Shown: one piece after another, positions 42,573 through 51,506 of the stretch
Layout: each line of letters opens with the position of its first letter
Numbering within the stretch: the stretch's first letter is position 1
Assembly (NCBI GenBank): GCA_900539855.1
Contig: UQDO01000006.1
Span: 4,119 to 68,118, forward strand
DNA from: an uncultured Oscillospiraceae bacterium
GTDB taxonomy: Bacteria; Bacillota; Clostridia; Oscillospirales; Acutalibacteraceae
Direction of reading: 5' to 3'
Length of the DNA stretch: 64,000 bases
Program-made: the position numbers and the translations under genes
The notes under the pieces: generated by a model
Told to the model about the DNA's origin: nothing
Database searches by the model: none
The model's input: the letters and a program-made list of their open reading frames with translations, nothing else

Positions 42573-44753
42573 TCAGAATAGTTTGAGTATCTCGGAATAT
42601 ATGGTGACGAGGAAGCCCCATGTCTGCTGCATCAGTATTCCGACCGTGATGAGCAGGAATACGACTATCGCGCAGCCGAGCAGCGTCAATATTGTGGTTC
42701 CCAGGAACTTTCCGAAGCTGTAATCGTGCACGACCATCGAGCCTATTGCAAGCAGCAGGTAGGTGTAGACGGTGCATATCGTGGTAAGCACCGTAAGAAA
42801 CGCCGCCTCATCGGGGACAAGCACGTTCGAGCATATTACAAACACGATGCTGCCGAACAGTGACGGAACAAGGCTGTAGCTTATTACCGCGAATATTTCC
42901 TTGATCTTACCTTTACCGCCGAACAGCGTACACACCGCCCAGTTGACAACCGTCCAAAGTACTACCATACCTGCCGTTTTCGCAAGTATCAGCAGTGCGT
43001 TGTAGCTTGACGGGTCGAAGTATACGAAGGCGAAGCCGCCTCTTGTGGTCTCCATGACCGAGAAGATGTAGTACAGAATCAGTATAACGAGACAGACCGG
43101 AACCGACGTAAGACCTTTTTCCTTCATGGTCTGGAAGTTATCGAACGGGTGGGTCATTATCGTTGCAGCCAGGTGTACCTTCTCGTTCTTTATAAGGCGC
43201 ATCTTATGCTTGGTGGAGTAGACCATAAGGAATATCAGTCCGCCGAGCAGAAGTATGATGCCTGCCATGAGAAGTCCGAAATGGTTTCGCAGCCACTCGG
43301 TCCTTATACTGTCAAATGCAAGGCTGTAGGTCTCACGGTCATAGCCCTCTTTTGCAAGCTCGATCGCCTTGTGATAATACTCTGACGCCTCGGTCTCGTC
43401 CTCGCAGTTGTGACCCTTTACATAGTAAGCCTTGGCAAGACCGGCGTAGGCAAGCTGCGAGTTGCGGTCAAGTGCCAGAACCTCGGTCCATTCCGCCATG
43501 GCATCCTCATAGTCGCCGACAACGGTTTTTGCCTGTGCGCTCTTGACCAGCTTTCCGTAATCGGTGATCTTGAACACGGTCAGCGTATTGCTGTAGCTGT
43601 CGGAAATTATGACATCGTCGTTTCCGTTATTATAGGCGATGGCGCTCGGCGTTCTGAAGGTTCCGTTCTGATCGCCGGTTTTAAGTCCGCCGCCGAAGGC
43701 ACTGACCATTTTACAGTCATCGTCGTAAACAAACACACGTCCGTAGGTCGAATCTATAATATGTATAAATCCGTAGTTGTCAACCGCGACGCCCATGAGG
43801 TCCTGAACCCTCTTGCCGCTGAGCTTGGTCTGTGCATAGCCTTCATCGGCAAAGTTTTCTTTTTCGGAGCCCAGAATGTTGCTTCCGCCCGGATTAAGGC
43901 GCTTGATCTGCGCAGTCTGTGTCATCTCGCCGGTGCTGCCGGTCGCGGTGTACACAAAGCCTTCCTTGTCGATCCACAGATCGGTAAAGGTATACGGCAG
44001 GGCGCTTATCATACCGCTTTTCTGATCGTTTGTGGTAAACAGACGGTTCCACAGCGTTGCAAGAGCCTGTGTAATGGTCGCCGGAACATCGTTCGAGCCG
44101 TAGAAGCCGAGGAACTCGTCCTTGGGCGAATAGAGTATTGCTCCGTAGTAAGAACCGTTGCTGAGGATGTAAACATATCCCTTATGGTCAACGGCGACCT
44201 TTATCGGCTGATAGTTGAAGCCGTTGGGTATAAGGTGCGAATCGGGCAGGTCGTATAGTCTTATAAGTCTGCCGCTGCTGTCGCACTTTATGACGCGCGC
44301 GTGGTTGGTATCGGCTATATATATGTTGCCGTCCGTATCGGCGAAAATTCCTTTCGCCTTGTTAAAGTAGTAGTTGTTGTCGTTCTCGTCTACAACGAAA
44401 GAGAATTGTCCCAAAAGGTTATAATCCTTATCAAACATGCGGACGACCGACGCGCCGCCGTCAAGAAGGTAGGTTATACCGTTCTCGGTCGTGTGCACGT
44501 CAGTGAGGCTTGAACCGGAAACGCAGCCGAGATCGGCGGCGGTAAGCACCGTGCTGACCTCATACATCGGCTTGCTGTAAACAGCCTTTCTTGTTTTTCC
44601 GGTGAAGTTGTACCAGTATGTATAGGTGTCATAGCCTATTTCATCGGTCTTTTCAGATACTGCCGAAACGCCGCTGACCGGCACAAGCACAAGTATGCAG
44701 AGCATGATGGCAGCTATGCGGGCGAAGAGCTTTTTCATATTTGATGTTTTCAC
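42573..44753 (-). CDS. NHL-propeller, TPR and YIP1-domain membrane protein
   Basis: 726 residues, GTG start with AGGGGG upstream. Sec signal (residues 1-32). Residues 60-430 form NHL/six-bladed-propeller repeats, for example GIFADTDGNIYIADTNHARVIKCDSSGRL, IKVAVDHKGYVYILSNGS and GVAVDNYGFIHIIDSTYGRVFVYDDDCKM. A TPR-like pair covers about 430-490 (DYEDAMAEWTEVLALDRNSQLAYAGLAKAYYVKG). One membrane helix lies at about 510 (LLMAGIILLLGGLIFLMVY), then a five-helix YIP1 domain (about 550-726). The propeller would lie outside the cell. This architecture recurs beside DUF5696 and sugar ABC genes in Paenibacillus-like genomes, as I recall; its role is unknown. Confidence 0.8.
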   Translation of the reverse strand: MKTSNMKKLFARIAAIMLCILVLVPVSGVSAVSEKTDEIGYDTYTYWYNFTGKTRKAVYSKPMYEVSTVLTAADLGCVSGSSLTDVHTTENGITYLLDGGASVVRMFDKDYNLLGQFSFVVDENDNNYYFNKAKGIFADTDGNIYIADTNHARVIKCDSSGRLIRLYDLPDSHLIPNGFNYQPIKVAVDHKGYVYILSNGSYYGAILYSPKDEFLGFYGSNDVPATITQALATLWNRLFTTNDQKSGMISALPYTFTDLWIDKEGFVYTATGSTGEMTQTAQIKRLNPGGSNILGSEKENFADEGYAQTKLSGKRVQDLMGVAVDNYGFIHIIDSTYGRVFVYDDDCKMVSAFGGGLKTGDQNGTFRTPSAIAYNNGNDDVIISDSYSNTLTVFKITDYGKLVKSAQAKTVVGDYEDAMAEWTEVLALDRNSQLAYAGLAKAYYVKGHNCEDETEASEYYHKAIELAKEGYDRETYSLAFDSIRTEWLRNHFGLLMAGIILLLGGLIFLMVYSTKHKMRLIKNEKVHLAATIMTHPFDNFQTMKEKGLTSVPVCLVILILYYIFSVMETTRGGFAFVYFDPSSYNALLILAKTAGMVVLWTVVNWAVCTLFGGKGKIKEIFAVISYSLVPSLFGSIVFVICSNVLVPDEAAFLTVLTTICTVYTYLLLAIGSMVVHDYSFGKFLGTTILTLLGCAIVVFLLITVGILMQQTWGFLVTIYSEILKLF

Positions 44754-44768
44754 TTGTCTTCTGCCCCC

Positions 44769-45725
44769 TTATTCCTTGATACCGGCGCTGCTCATTGATT
44801 CCATAACGTTGCTCTGCGAGATCATATATACCACGACAGGCGGTATCATAAGCAGGCAGGTAACAGCCATCGAGCTTCCTGAACGGGCGACGCCGCCGGC
44901 GGTTATCTGCGACATTATGGTGGGCAGTGTCTTTAAGGTTTCGCTGAATATTGTTCCGCTCGGCACGGTTGCCCAGACGTCGCGGAATGTGAACAGCGTG
45001 AGGGTCAGCCACATCGGCTTGACTATCGGCATGACTATGGTCCAGAATATTCTGAAATATCCGGCGCCGTCTATCTTTGCCGCTTCAAGCAGTGCATTCG
45101 GCAGAGCGCCCTCCATGTACTGCTTCATGAGGAAAACGCCCATGGTCGAAGCAAAATGCGGAAGAATATAGACCCAGTATGTATCGATAATGTTCATCCA
45201 GGTGAATATCAGGTACTGCGGGACAGACAGCGTATACGCGTTGAACAGCAGTGAGAACTGGATGATGTAGAATATCGTCTTTTTGAATTTGATCTTTGAC
45301 TTACAAAGAACGAATGCAGCCATCGACGCGACCACAACATAAAGGAAGGTTGTGGCGAGTGTTGCAAACAGGCTGTTGAAAATATATCTCGAAAGCGGAA
45401 CTCTTAAGTTGGATAGCAGCTCCGGCAGTGCCGTATAGTTCGCTATCGTAGGACGGTGAACGAAAAATCTCGGCGGGAAGATAAGTATTTCATCGAGCGG
45501 TTTTAAAGAGGTGCATATACAATATATAAGAGGCAGTACCGATATGCAGCCGGCGGCGATTATAAAGAAGAAGTAGAAAAAGTTTCCGACCTTCGATCTT
45601 GTATAGCGCTTTGCCTCGGACTTTGACGAACGTCTGGCTTTCGGGGCCTTGAGATCGTTGACCGAGTCGTTGAGCGCTCTCGCGCCGCTCGGAAGTATCA
45701 GGACCTCCTGTTTTTTTCTGAACAC
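44769..45725 (-). CDS. Carbohydrate ABC transporter permease, MalG type (second set)
   Basis: 318 residues, GTG start with GAGGTGGG upstream. A Lys/Arg-rich cytoplasmic N-terminus (KAPKARRSSKSEAKRYTRSK) precedes FFYFFFIIAAGCISVLPLIYCICTSLKP and six helices. EAA loop LPNALLEAAKIDGAGYFRIFWTIVMPIVKP. Forms a pair with the 45739-46665 permease and probably serves the 1041-residue binding protein encoded first in the operon. Confidence 0.9.
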   Translation of the reverse strand: MFRKKQEVLILPSGARALNDSVNDLKAPKARRSSKSEAKRYTRSKVGNFFYFFFIIAAGCISVLPLIYCICTSLKPLDEILIFPPRFFVHRPTIANYTALPELLSNLRVPLSRYIFNSLFATLATTFLYVVVASMAAFVLCKSKIKFKKTIFYIIQFSLLFNAYTLSVPQYLIFTWMNIIDTYWVYILPHFASTMGVFLMKQYMEGALPNALLEAAKIDGAGYFRIFWTIVMPIVKPMWLTLTLFTFRDVWATVPSGTIFSETLKTLPTIMSQITAGGVARSGSSMAVTCLLMIPPVVVYMISQSNVMESMSSAGIKE

Positions 45726-45738
45726 TGTCTAACCCACC

Positions 45739-46665
45739 TCACTTTCCTGTCATGTTCAGCAGTTTTCCGACAAGCAGTCTGAATACCACCATCATAAGGA
45801 ACAGCACAACCGCAACGGCTGACGCATAGCCCAGCTCGTAACGCACCGATCCGAGATCCATCATGTGTGACACTATCGTATCACCGGCGTATCCTACGCT
45901 TGGGAAGCCCGCCAGCGTAATGGCGATACCGCTTATCGAGAACGCCGAGGATATCTGCATGACCGCACTGAACAAAAGCATGTTTTTCATGGTAGGAAGC
46001 GTTATGTACCAAAGCTCCTGCCAGCGGTTGCGGATACCGTCTATGGCGCCGGCTTCATAAAGCTCCTTGTTGACGTTCTGAAGACCGGATATGTTGGAAA
46101 GGAAGGAAACGCCCATGCTTGACCACAGCTGAACCGCTATGACTATAGGCTTGATATACTGCTCGGTACTCAGCCATGTCACCGGCTCGGTGATCAGTCC
46201 CAAAGACAGCAGCGCGCTGTTGACATATCCGTAGCTGTCGCTGCTGAAGGCGACCTGCCATATGAATGTCGCGTTACCGACAAGGGCAGGGACGTAGAAC
46301 ATGAATGACAGCAGCGTACGGGCTATCGGTGAAAATTCGTTTATGAACCATGCAAGCACGAAGGAAAGTAAAAATCCGGCAGGTCCGCATATGATGGCGA
46401 ACAGCATGGTGTTTTTGAAAACCACGGGGAACACGTCGTCGTCGAAGAACATGCGGATGTAGTTTCCGAGTCCGGCGAACGACGGTTTGTTGATCATATC
46501 ATAGGTCGTAAAGCTGAGAACTATCGAAGAAAGGATAGGCAATACGAGAAATATGAAAAAGAATACAAAGAACGGGGCAAGCATTATGTATGAAGGAAGA
46601 TTTTCCTGAAATACAGCTTTACGCTTGATTTTTTTATGTTCTTTGCTTAAAACCTGTTTTTGCAT
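45739..46665 (-). CDS. Carbohydrate ABC transporter permease, MalF type (second set)
   Basis: 308 residues. Basic N-terminus, then PSYIMLAPFFVFFFIFLVLPILSSIVLSF and six helices; EAA loop NKELYEAGAIDGIRNRWQELWYITLPTMK. CUT1 family. RBS GGAGGGTG upstream of ATG 46665, 21 bp after the binding-protein gene. Confidence 0.9.
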   Translation of the reverse strand: MQKQVLSKEHKKIKRKAVFQENLPSYIMLAPFFVFFFIFLVLPILSSIVLSFTTYDMINKPSFAGLGNYIRMFFDDDVFPVVFKNTMLFAIICGPAGFLLSFVLAWFINEFSPIARTLLSFMFYVPALVGNATFIWQVAFSSDSYGYVNSALLSLGLITEPVTWLSTEQYIKPIVIAVQLWSSMGVSFLSNISGLQNVNKELYEAGAIDGIRNRWQELWYITLPTMKNMLLFSAVMQISSAFSISGIAITLAGFPSVGYAGDTIVSHMMDLGSVRYELGYASAVAVVLFLMMVVFRLLVGKLLNMTGK

Positions 46666-46686
46666 TGTTGCACCCTCCTTCTTTCA

Positions 46687-49600
46687 TTAGTCTTTCTTGT
46701 ATTCGTCGATTTTACGCTTGATCTCGTTGTCGGCGACTTCGCCCCACTCGAGCATTGCGTCTTTTTCGTTGCTGTTGCCGTTGAGCACCGCCCAGTATGC
46801 CTGGTCGACCGCACGCGATACATAGTATCCGCCCGGAACCTCGGGGAGCTCCTTGACCTGCTCCCACTGAGAGTTCAGTATGTCAAGGTCGTCGGCGTTC
46901 CATGAATAGGAGTTGAACGCCTCGATGTTCGCGGTCGCGGTACGCGAAACGGTACCGAGTATCGACTCAACGTTGTTGTTGTAACGGAGCTGGGTCTCGG
47001 CGCTGGTCCACCAGCAGAGGAACTGCCATGCGGCATCCTTGTTCTCCGACGGAGCGACTATTCCGCATCCCGTGCCCGAACCGCCTATGCTGCGGTTTAT
47101 GGTGCCGTCCTCCTGCATGATGCCGGGGATCTCCGTTATGGTCCAGCGACCCTGTATCTCAGGTGCCGCCTGCATCAGCTGAGTATACTGCGTGTAGCTT
47201 GCAACGCCGAGCGGCATGGTGCCGACACGGAAACGGTTGTAGAAATCAGCCTGCTTAATTATTCCATACTTGGTGTAAAGATCGGTCCACTGTGTGAATG
47301 CCGCTATAGCGTTGCTCGAGGTGAGCGTAGTAGCGTTGCGGTCGGCATTGTAAAGATCGACATTATTCTGGGTGAGCATGGTCGGGAACAGATGGAGGCT
47401 TCCCATACCGGCGTTGACCGTGGTGGTCGACGCTATCTTGGTGTACGGGATGTAAGCATCCATGTTGTTTCTCTGCAGCGTTGTAGCCGCGTCAAGGAAA
47501 TCGCTCCATGTCCAGCCTTGACCGTTGTTGGCTTTGGCAGGGTCATCAAGTCCCAAACTGTCAAATATGTCGGTACGGTAGAACATTATATAGAAGCTTT
47601 GCGTATCCGGGATCGAATACAGCTCGTTTTCGTACCAGTACGGCTCATCGGCTGATTTTCTGAAGCGCTTCAGAACCGTTTCATAATCAAGCAGATAATT
47701 GCTGCCGTCGTCAACGGTCGAATATTTGCTGTCCTTCGACGCCGAGAAATTGGTCAGATCGTACAGAGCGCCTCTCATTCCGAGGTTGACCGGATCGGTT
47801 CTCGAAAGGTGGAGAGACAGGTCGGGGAAGTTACCCGAAAGAATACCGTTGACCAGCGACGCGCTGACTATTTCAAGCTGAACGCTTATGCCGGTCTTAT
47901 AGGTGAAGGAATCCTGAATGAGGTTGCTGAGCACCTGAGCCTGATCACGTCCCCAGTTGACCCATATTCTGACCTGACCCTTGTCGGTCGCTTCCGAGGT
48001 GCCGGCTATCGTGCTGAAGTCGTCGCTGAACGAAGCGAAAAATCTCTTGGCACTGAAAGAGACCTTCTTAAAGAAGTTTGCGTGGTGATCGGTGCGGCTG
48101 CCCTCCGGCGCGATGAACTGAATCTGATCGACGCTCAGCGGCATGGTCTTCATTTCATAAAGCCATGAACAGACCGTTGTGTAGTTCGAATAGTAGTCGG
48201 TGACGTATGTCTGTGCAGAGTACTGGTTGTCGTACATGCTCTTGAGTATACGCGCCATGTTGTTAAGGGCGGATATATATTTGTTGCTGCGGCTTCCCGA
48301 AAGCTCCCTCATGTCGTCAGCCAGATTGTTGAGGTCCTCGTACATGGTAAGGAGTCTTTCCTGGAAGTTCGGGATCTGCTTGAACAGGTTGTAGTCACGG
48401 TTGCGGTCAGGTGAGTCGCTCGTAATCATAACTATATCTATATATGTATCGCCGATGCTGTCAACTATTTCGCTCAGCCTCGAATAGAACTCCGAGGTCT
48501 CGCCCAGAGTGACTGTCAGCTTTAATGTATGCTTTCCTTTTTCAAGGTAGAAAAGATACGGATCGGTGCCGTTGCCGAACTCATAGAAGGTCCAGCTTGT
48601 GCAGTAGCCGAAACGGAGCGAAGAACACTCCGCAAAAGGCATCTCACCGTCTATGGTAAGCGAACGGTATGTAAATCCATCAATAACAGCCGACTGCTTG
48701 TAGTTCATACCCAGTCTGTAAAGACCCGACTCGGCAACGTCGACCACCCATGTTATCGACTGACCGGGGGTCTGCCAGTTGGTGCTTCCTATATAATTGA
48801 GTATGGTCTTGACAGGGCTGTTGGGGGTTATATCGGACGAGCTGTTGTCAGCCTTTGAAACCAGCGAGTTTGTGGACTTTATCCATGCGTCCTCGCCCTC
48901 GATCTCAATAGCGGTGCCGTCATATCTCTTGGCGTCGGCATGCTTCGCCGAATAATCGCTGTATGACATGGGATCGGCAGGAGCCTTGAGGGTAATGCTG
49001 GCAAGCGCAAACGGCTCATACTTTGACTCAATCGTTATGACATGCCTGCCTGCGGTAAGCAGGATTTTGTAAGGTTCGGCAACAACGCCGACCGGATCGG
49101 TCGCCAGTGCGGTGACAAACTCGCCGTACTCGACCTGCTCGGGGGTCAGCTCGTTTCCGAGAGTATCGACACGGACCTCGCCTGCAGGGACATCAAGCGA
49201 AGCGCCGTTGTTAACAAACATGCGCGGCAGTGACAGCGCATCAAGTCCGGCATAAAGGGTCTGTCCGTCGATCTTTACACCGAGCTCGACCGGGTTGTTG
49301 CTCGCTTTGTCGTCGCCGGTATCGGCGGTGGCACCGGTCTTGTTTAAGGGAAGGTATTTGAATTCTATATTGTATATACCGTCGGCAGGAACATCGACCA
49401 CATAATCGATGCTTCCCTGCTGCTTGAAGTAGGGGTTGTCAGCCCACACAAGGCAATCGGTCTTCTGTCGCTGGCTGTGCAGCTCATCGGCGATCACATC
49501 GTATGATTTTTTTGACAGGACGCTGCCTGCCGTGGCGCCGCCCTCTACCGCTTCATAATCACAGCCCTTTGCCTCGGCATAATCGACAGCGTTTATCACG

Positions 49601-49812
49601 ATATCCGAGCCGGCGTATTTATAACCGGAAAGGGATTCGAGGTATCTCTCGTACTCAGCCGAAACGGCGGTACCGGAGCTTGCTGTGCTGCCTGAGGCAG
49701 TGTCGGTTTTCTGATCGGTCTCGGCTGCGAATGCGGCTGTACCGGCGAAAGCGGACAACGTGACCGCTGCGGACATAAGAGCGGCCAGTAAACGTGTTTT
49801 ACCAGAATTCAT
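46687..49812 (-). CDS. Secreted binding-module/solute-binding fusion protein
   Basis: 1041 residues from ATG 49812 (GGTGAAG upstream); 22 further codons are open 5' but lack a site. The signal ends AFAGTAAFAA with no lipobox Cys. Two jelly-roll, galactose-binding-like modules follow (about 45-290 and 300-495; DIVINAVDYAEAKGCDYEAVEGG and IEIEGEDAWIKSTN, each leading to 'VDV...GxYxLxxxY'). Next is a helical segment (500-600) and then a full SBP_bac family 1 domain (about 640-1041; VRIWVNWGRDQAQVLSNLIQDSFTYKTGISVQLEIV, LYSIPDTQSFYIMFYRTDIFDSLGL, GWTWSDFLDAATTL). It likely binds a surface glycan and passes a part of it to the second permease pair. How it stays at the cell is unclear. Confidence 0.83.
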   Translation of the reverse strand: MNSGKTRLLAALMSAAVTLSAFAGTAAFAAETDQKTDTASGSTASSGTAVSAEYERYLESLSGYKYAGSDIVINAVDYAEAKGCDYEAVEGGATAGSVLSKKSYDVIADELHSQRQKTDCLVWADNPYFKQQGSIDYVVDVPADGIYNIEFKYLPLNKTGATADTGDDKASNNPVELGVKIDGQTLYAGLDALSLPRMFVNNGASLDVPAGEVRVDTLGNELTPEQVEYGEFVTALATDPVGVVAEPYKILLTAGRHVITIESKYEPFALASITLKAPADPMSYSDYSAKHADAKRYDGTAIEIEGEDAWIKSTNSLVSKADNSSSDITPNSPVKTILNYIGSTNWQTPGQSITWVVDVAESGLYRLGMNYKQSAVIDGFTYRSLTIDGEMPFAECSSLRFGYCTSWTFYEFGNGTDPYLFYLEKGKHTLKLTVTLGETSEFYSRLSEIVDSIGDTYIDIVMITSDSPDRNRDYNLFKQIPNFQERLLTMYEDLNNLADDMRELSGSRSNKYISALNNMARILKSMYDNQYSAQTYVTDYYSNYTTVCSWLYEMKTMPLSVDQIQFIAPEGSRTDHHANFFKKVSFSAKRFFASFSDDFSTIAGTSEATDKGQVRIWVNWGRDQAQVLSNLIQDSFTYKTGISVQLEIVSASLVNGILSGNFPDLSLHLSRTDPVNLGMRGALYDLTNFSASKDSKYSTVDDGSNYLLDYETVLKRFRKSADEPYWYENELYSIPDTQSFYIMFYRTDIFDSLGLDDPAKANNGQGWTWSDFLDAATTLQRNNMDAYIPYTKIASTTTVNAGMGSLHLFPTMLTQNNVDLYNADRNATTLTSSNAIAAFTQWTDLYTKYGIIKQADFYNRFRVGTMPLGVASYTQYTQLMQAAPEIQGRWTITEIPGIMQEDGTINRSIGGSGTGCGIVAPSENKDAAWQFLCWWTSAETQLRYNNNVESILGTVSRTATANIEAFNSYSWNADDLDILNSQWEQVKELPEVPGGYYVSRAVDQAYWAVLNGNSNEKDAMLEWGEVADNEIKRKIDEYKKD

Positions 49813-49907
49813 TTCTTCACCTTCAATAATAATATGTGTGTCCCTATCAAACAAACGGTTCCCGTCATTAGAGGGCAAGGACCCAATTTGACAATGCTCT
49901 ACGTTGT

Positions 49908-49936
49908 ATTATCTAACAAATTGAACGTTTTGTCAA
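49908..49936 (-). promoter_or_regulatory. Main promoter of the glycan locus
   Basis: Minus strand TTGACA (49931-49936), 17-bp spacer, GATAAT (49908-49913). The leader is about 90 nt. Flanking sequence is AT-rich, with no clear operator recognised. Confidence 0.75.
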
Positions 49937-50345
49937 CATGTTATTGTCGATTTTTCACTAATTTATGATATTTTTTTTAATTTTTTGTACCAACACATAT
50001 ATGCAAAATTACATTTTATGGTCATTTACACAGACTTCATCTGACATAATGCACAAACGGTAAAAAATAGCTTCCGCTTTTTATGGAAAATGACATAGAA
50101 AAAATGCGCGTTTTACAGTCGCCGATATTGTTTTTGTGCAATATGCACCTAACTGTCATACTATTACTATGCAGAATTTACAGCGGTTAGACAAGTCGCC
50201 CATAATATAATAGACAGACCGGCAAAAAAGTGAAACAAATTTTTTAAACATGACATTATCCGGCAGTGTTGGGCTTTAAGATGGACTCGCAGCTGTAAAG
50301 ATCGGGACGCCGATCCACTAAAAAACACTAAAGGAGAAACCAATA
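49937..50345. other. Divergent intergenic region between the glycan locus and the M15 peptidase gene
   Basis: AT-rich and without a gene. A TATAAT near 50203 could be the -10 of the plus-strand gene but has no good -35. A small GATCGG/CCGATC hairpin lies near 50298-50313, upstream of the AAAGGAGAAA ribosome site at 50331. I see no recognisable riboswitch. Confidence 0.4.
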
Positions 50346-51203
50346 ATGAATAAAGAAATGTATAATAACGTAATAGAACATACGCTAAAGCGCAAGCCTT
50401 CGGGTGATCCGCTTTCGACCGCGAGAGCGATATTCGACAATCTGGGAGTTGCGCTGCCCAAGGGTGATTTGGGATCGGTCTATAATACAATTAAAACCGG
50501 TAAATATATGGGGTGGAAGCGCTGCAGTCTGAAGGATGCACAGGATGCAGCCAATAACGGTATTGCCGCTATCGGCATCAACGACAATAAGATCGTCGTT
50601 TTTTCGGCTGACAACAGCGGAGCTGCTGCATCGAGTCCGGTCATAATGCCATCCAACTGCATATCACCCTATTCTGCGGACGGGCTGGAATGTTATTCTT
50701 ATACCTACGGAGCGACAATACCCACCGAAGACTGCAGTGGCGAAAATGATTATCTTATATACCATTTGTCCGGTATTCAGACCTTTTCCAATGCAAGGGA
50801 CGGCGAAAAGTGGCTGAGCGAACACTTCAAAGTAAAGGAATTCAGATGCCATGACGGCACTGATGAGATCATATTAGATATGCAGCTTGTTGTATATCTC
50901 CAGCGTCTCAGATATATGACAGATGCGCCAATAATCATCAACAGCGGCTATCGTACGCCGAGCCACAATGCCTCTGTAGGCGGGGCAAAAAATTCCATGC
51001 ACCTGTACGGAAAGGCTGCAGATATCGTTTGCACCGGCAAAACGCCCCTGCAGCTGGCTCAGTTGGCTGAAGCCATCGGAATGACTGGTATAGAGTGGAA
51101 TGTTACCGAAGGATATACACATGTGGATACAAGAGCCACGATCTGGCATGTAAAATGTGTTAATAATGTTTTCACCGATGTGTCGACCTTTAAAGGGCTT
51201 TGA
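50346..51203 (+). CDS. Peptidase M15-type (D,D-carboxypeptidase/endolysin-like) protein without signal peptide
   Basis: 285 residues. The C-terminal 130 residues are an M15 family domain: FKVKEFRCHDGTDEIILD, APIIINSGYRTPSHNASVGGAKNSMHLYGKAADIV and EGYTHVDTRAT, giving the His-x(n)-Asp-x(n)-His zinc ligands. The N-terminal 150 residues (DAQDAANNGIAAIGINDNKIVVFSAD) loosely recall an NlpC/CHAP-like scaffold without a clear catalytic triad. No signal peptide or membrane anchor, which is typical of phage endolysins rather than housekeeping VanY/DacA enzymes. No phage genes surround it. Single-gene unit with a terminator at 51331. Confidence 0.75.
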   Translation: MNKEMYNNVIEHTLKRKPSGDPLSTARAIFDNLGVALPKGDLGSVYNTIKTGKYMGWKRCSLKDAQDAANNGIAAIGINDNKIVVFSADNSGAAASSPVIMPSNCISPYSADGLECYSYTYGATIPTEDCSGENDYLIYHLSGIQTFSNARDGEKWLSEHFKVKEFRCHDGTDEIILDMQLVVYLQRLRYMTDAPIIINSGYRTPSHNASVGGAKNSMHLYGKAADIVCTGKTPLQLAQLAEAIGMTGIEWNVTEGYTHVDTRATIWHVKCVNNVFTDVSTFKGL

Positions 51204-51330
51204 TATAGGTCGTTAATCGGAAGAATTTGAATCACTATAAACATCTTGGGAAACGGCTTCCCACTGATGACGGAAATATTCAATCGTCCCTATTTTAAGG
51301 CGTTGCGGCATGACAGGGACAGTATGCAAA

Positions 51331-51361
51331 TATCCGGCTCACTTTTATAAGTGAGCCGGAT
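51331..51361. terminator. Terminator-like perfect hairpin after the M15 gene
   Basis: TATCCGGCTCACTT (51331-51344) pairs perfectly with AAGTGAGCCGGATA (51349-51362) around a TTAT loop. The T-tract is poor (TATTTCGT), so termination strength is uncertain. Confidence 0.6.
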
Positions 51362-51385
51362 ATTTCGTAATACGAAGTGCAGAAA

Positions 51386-51450
51386 AAAACAACACAGCCT
51401 TCATTTTGTAAAACATAAGCGAAAGCCTACTTTTTACGACGTAAAGTCTG
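51386..51450 (-). terminator. Degenerate terminator after the minus-strand lipoprotein gene
   Basis: AAACAACACAGCCTTCA (about 51391-51407) is the inverted counterpart of the terminator arm at 54023-54041 after the third paralog. The other arm here is diverged (CTTTACGTCGTAAAAAGTAGG on the minus strand). It marks the outer edge of the duplicated lipoprotein unit. Confidence 0.45.
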
Positions 51451-51506
51451 TATGGTTTTATAAAAAATTCACATCAAAACACAGAATATATCAACCATAA
51501 TAAAAC

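Noticed and set aside
50270..50340. Cyclic-di-GMP or other riboswitch before the M15 peptidase gene
   Set aside because: A GGGACGCCGATC stretch drew attention but the conserved GEMM core and tetraloop receptor are missing.
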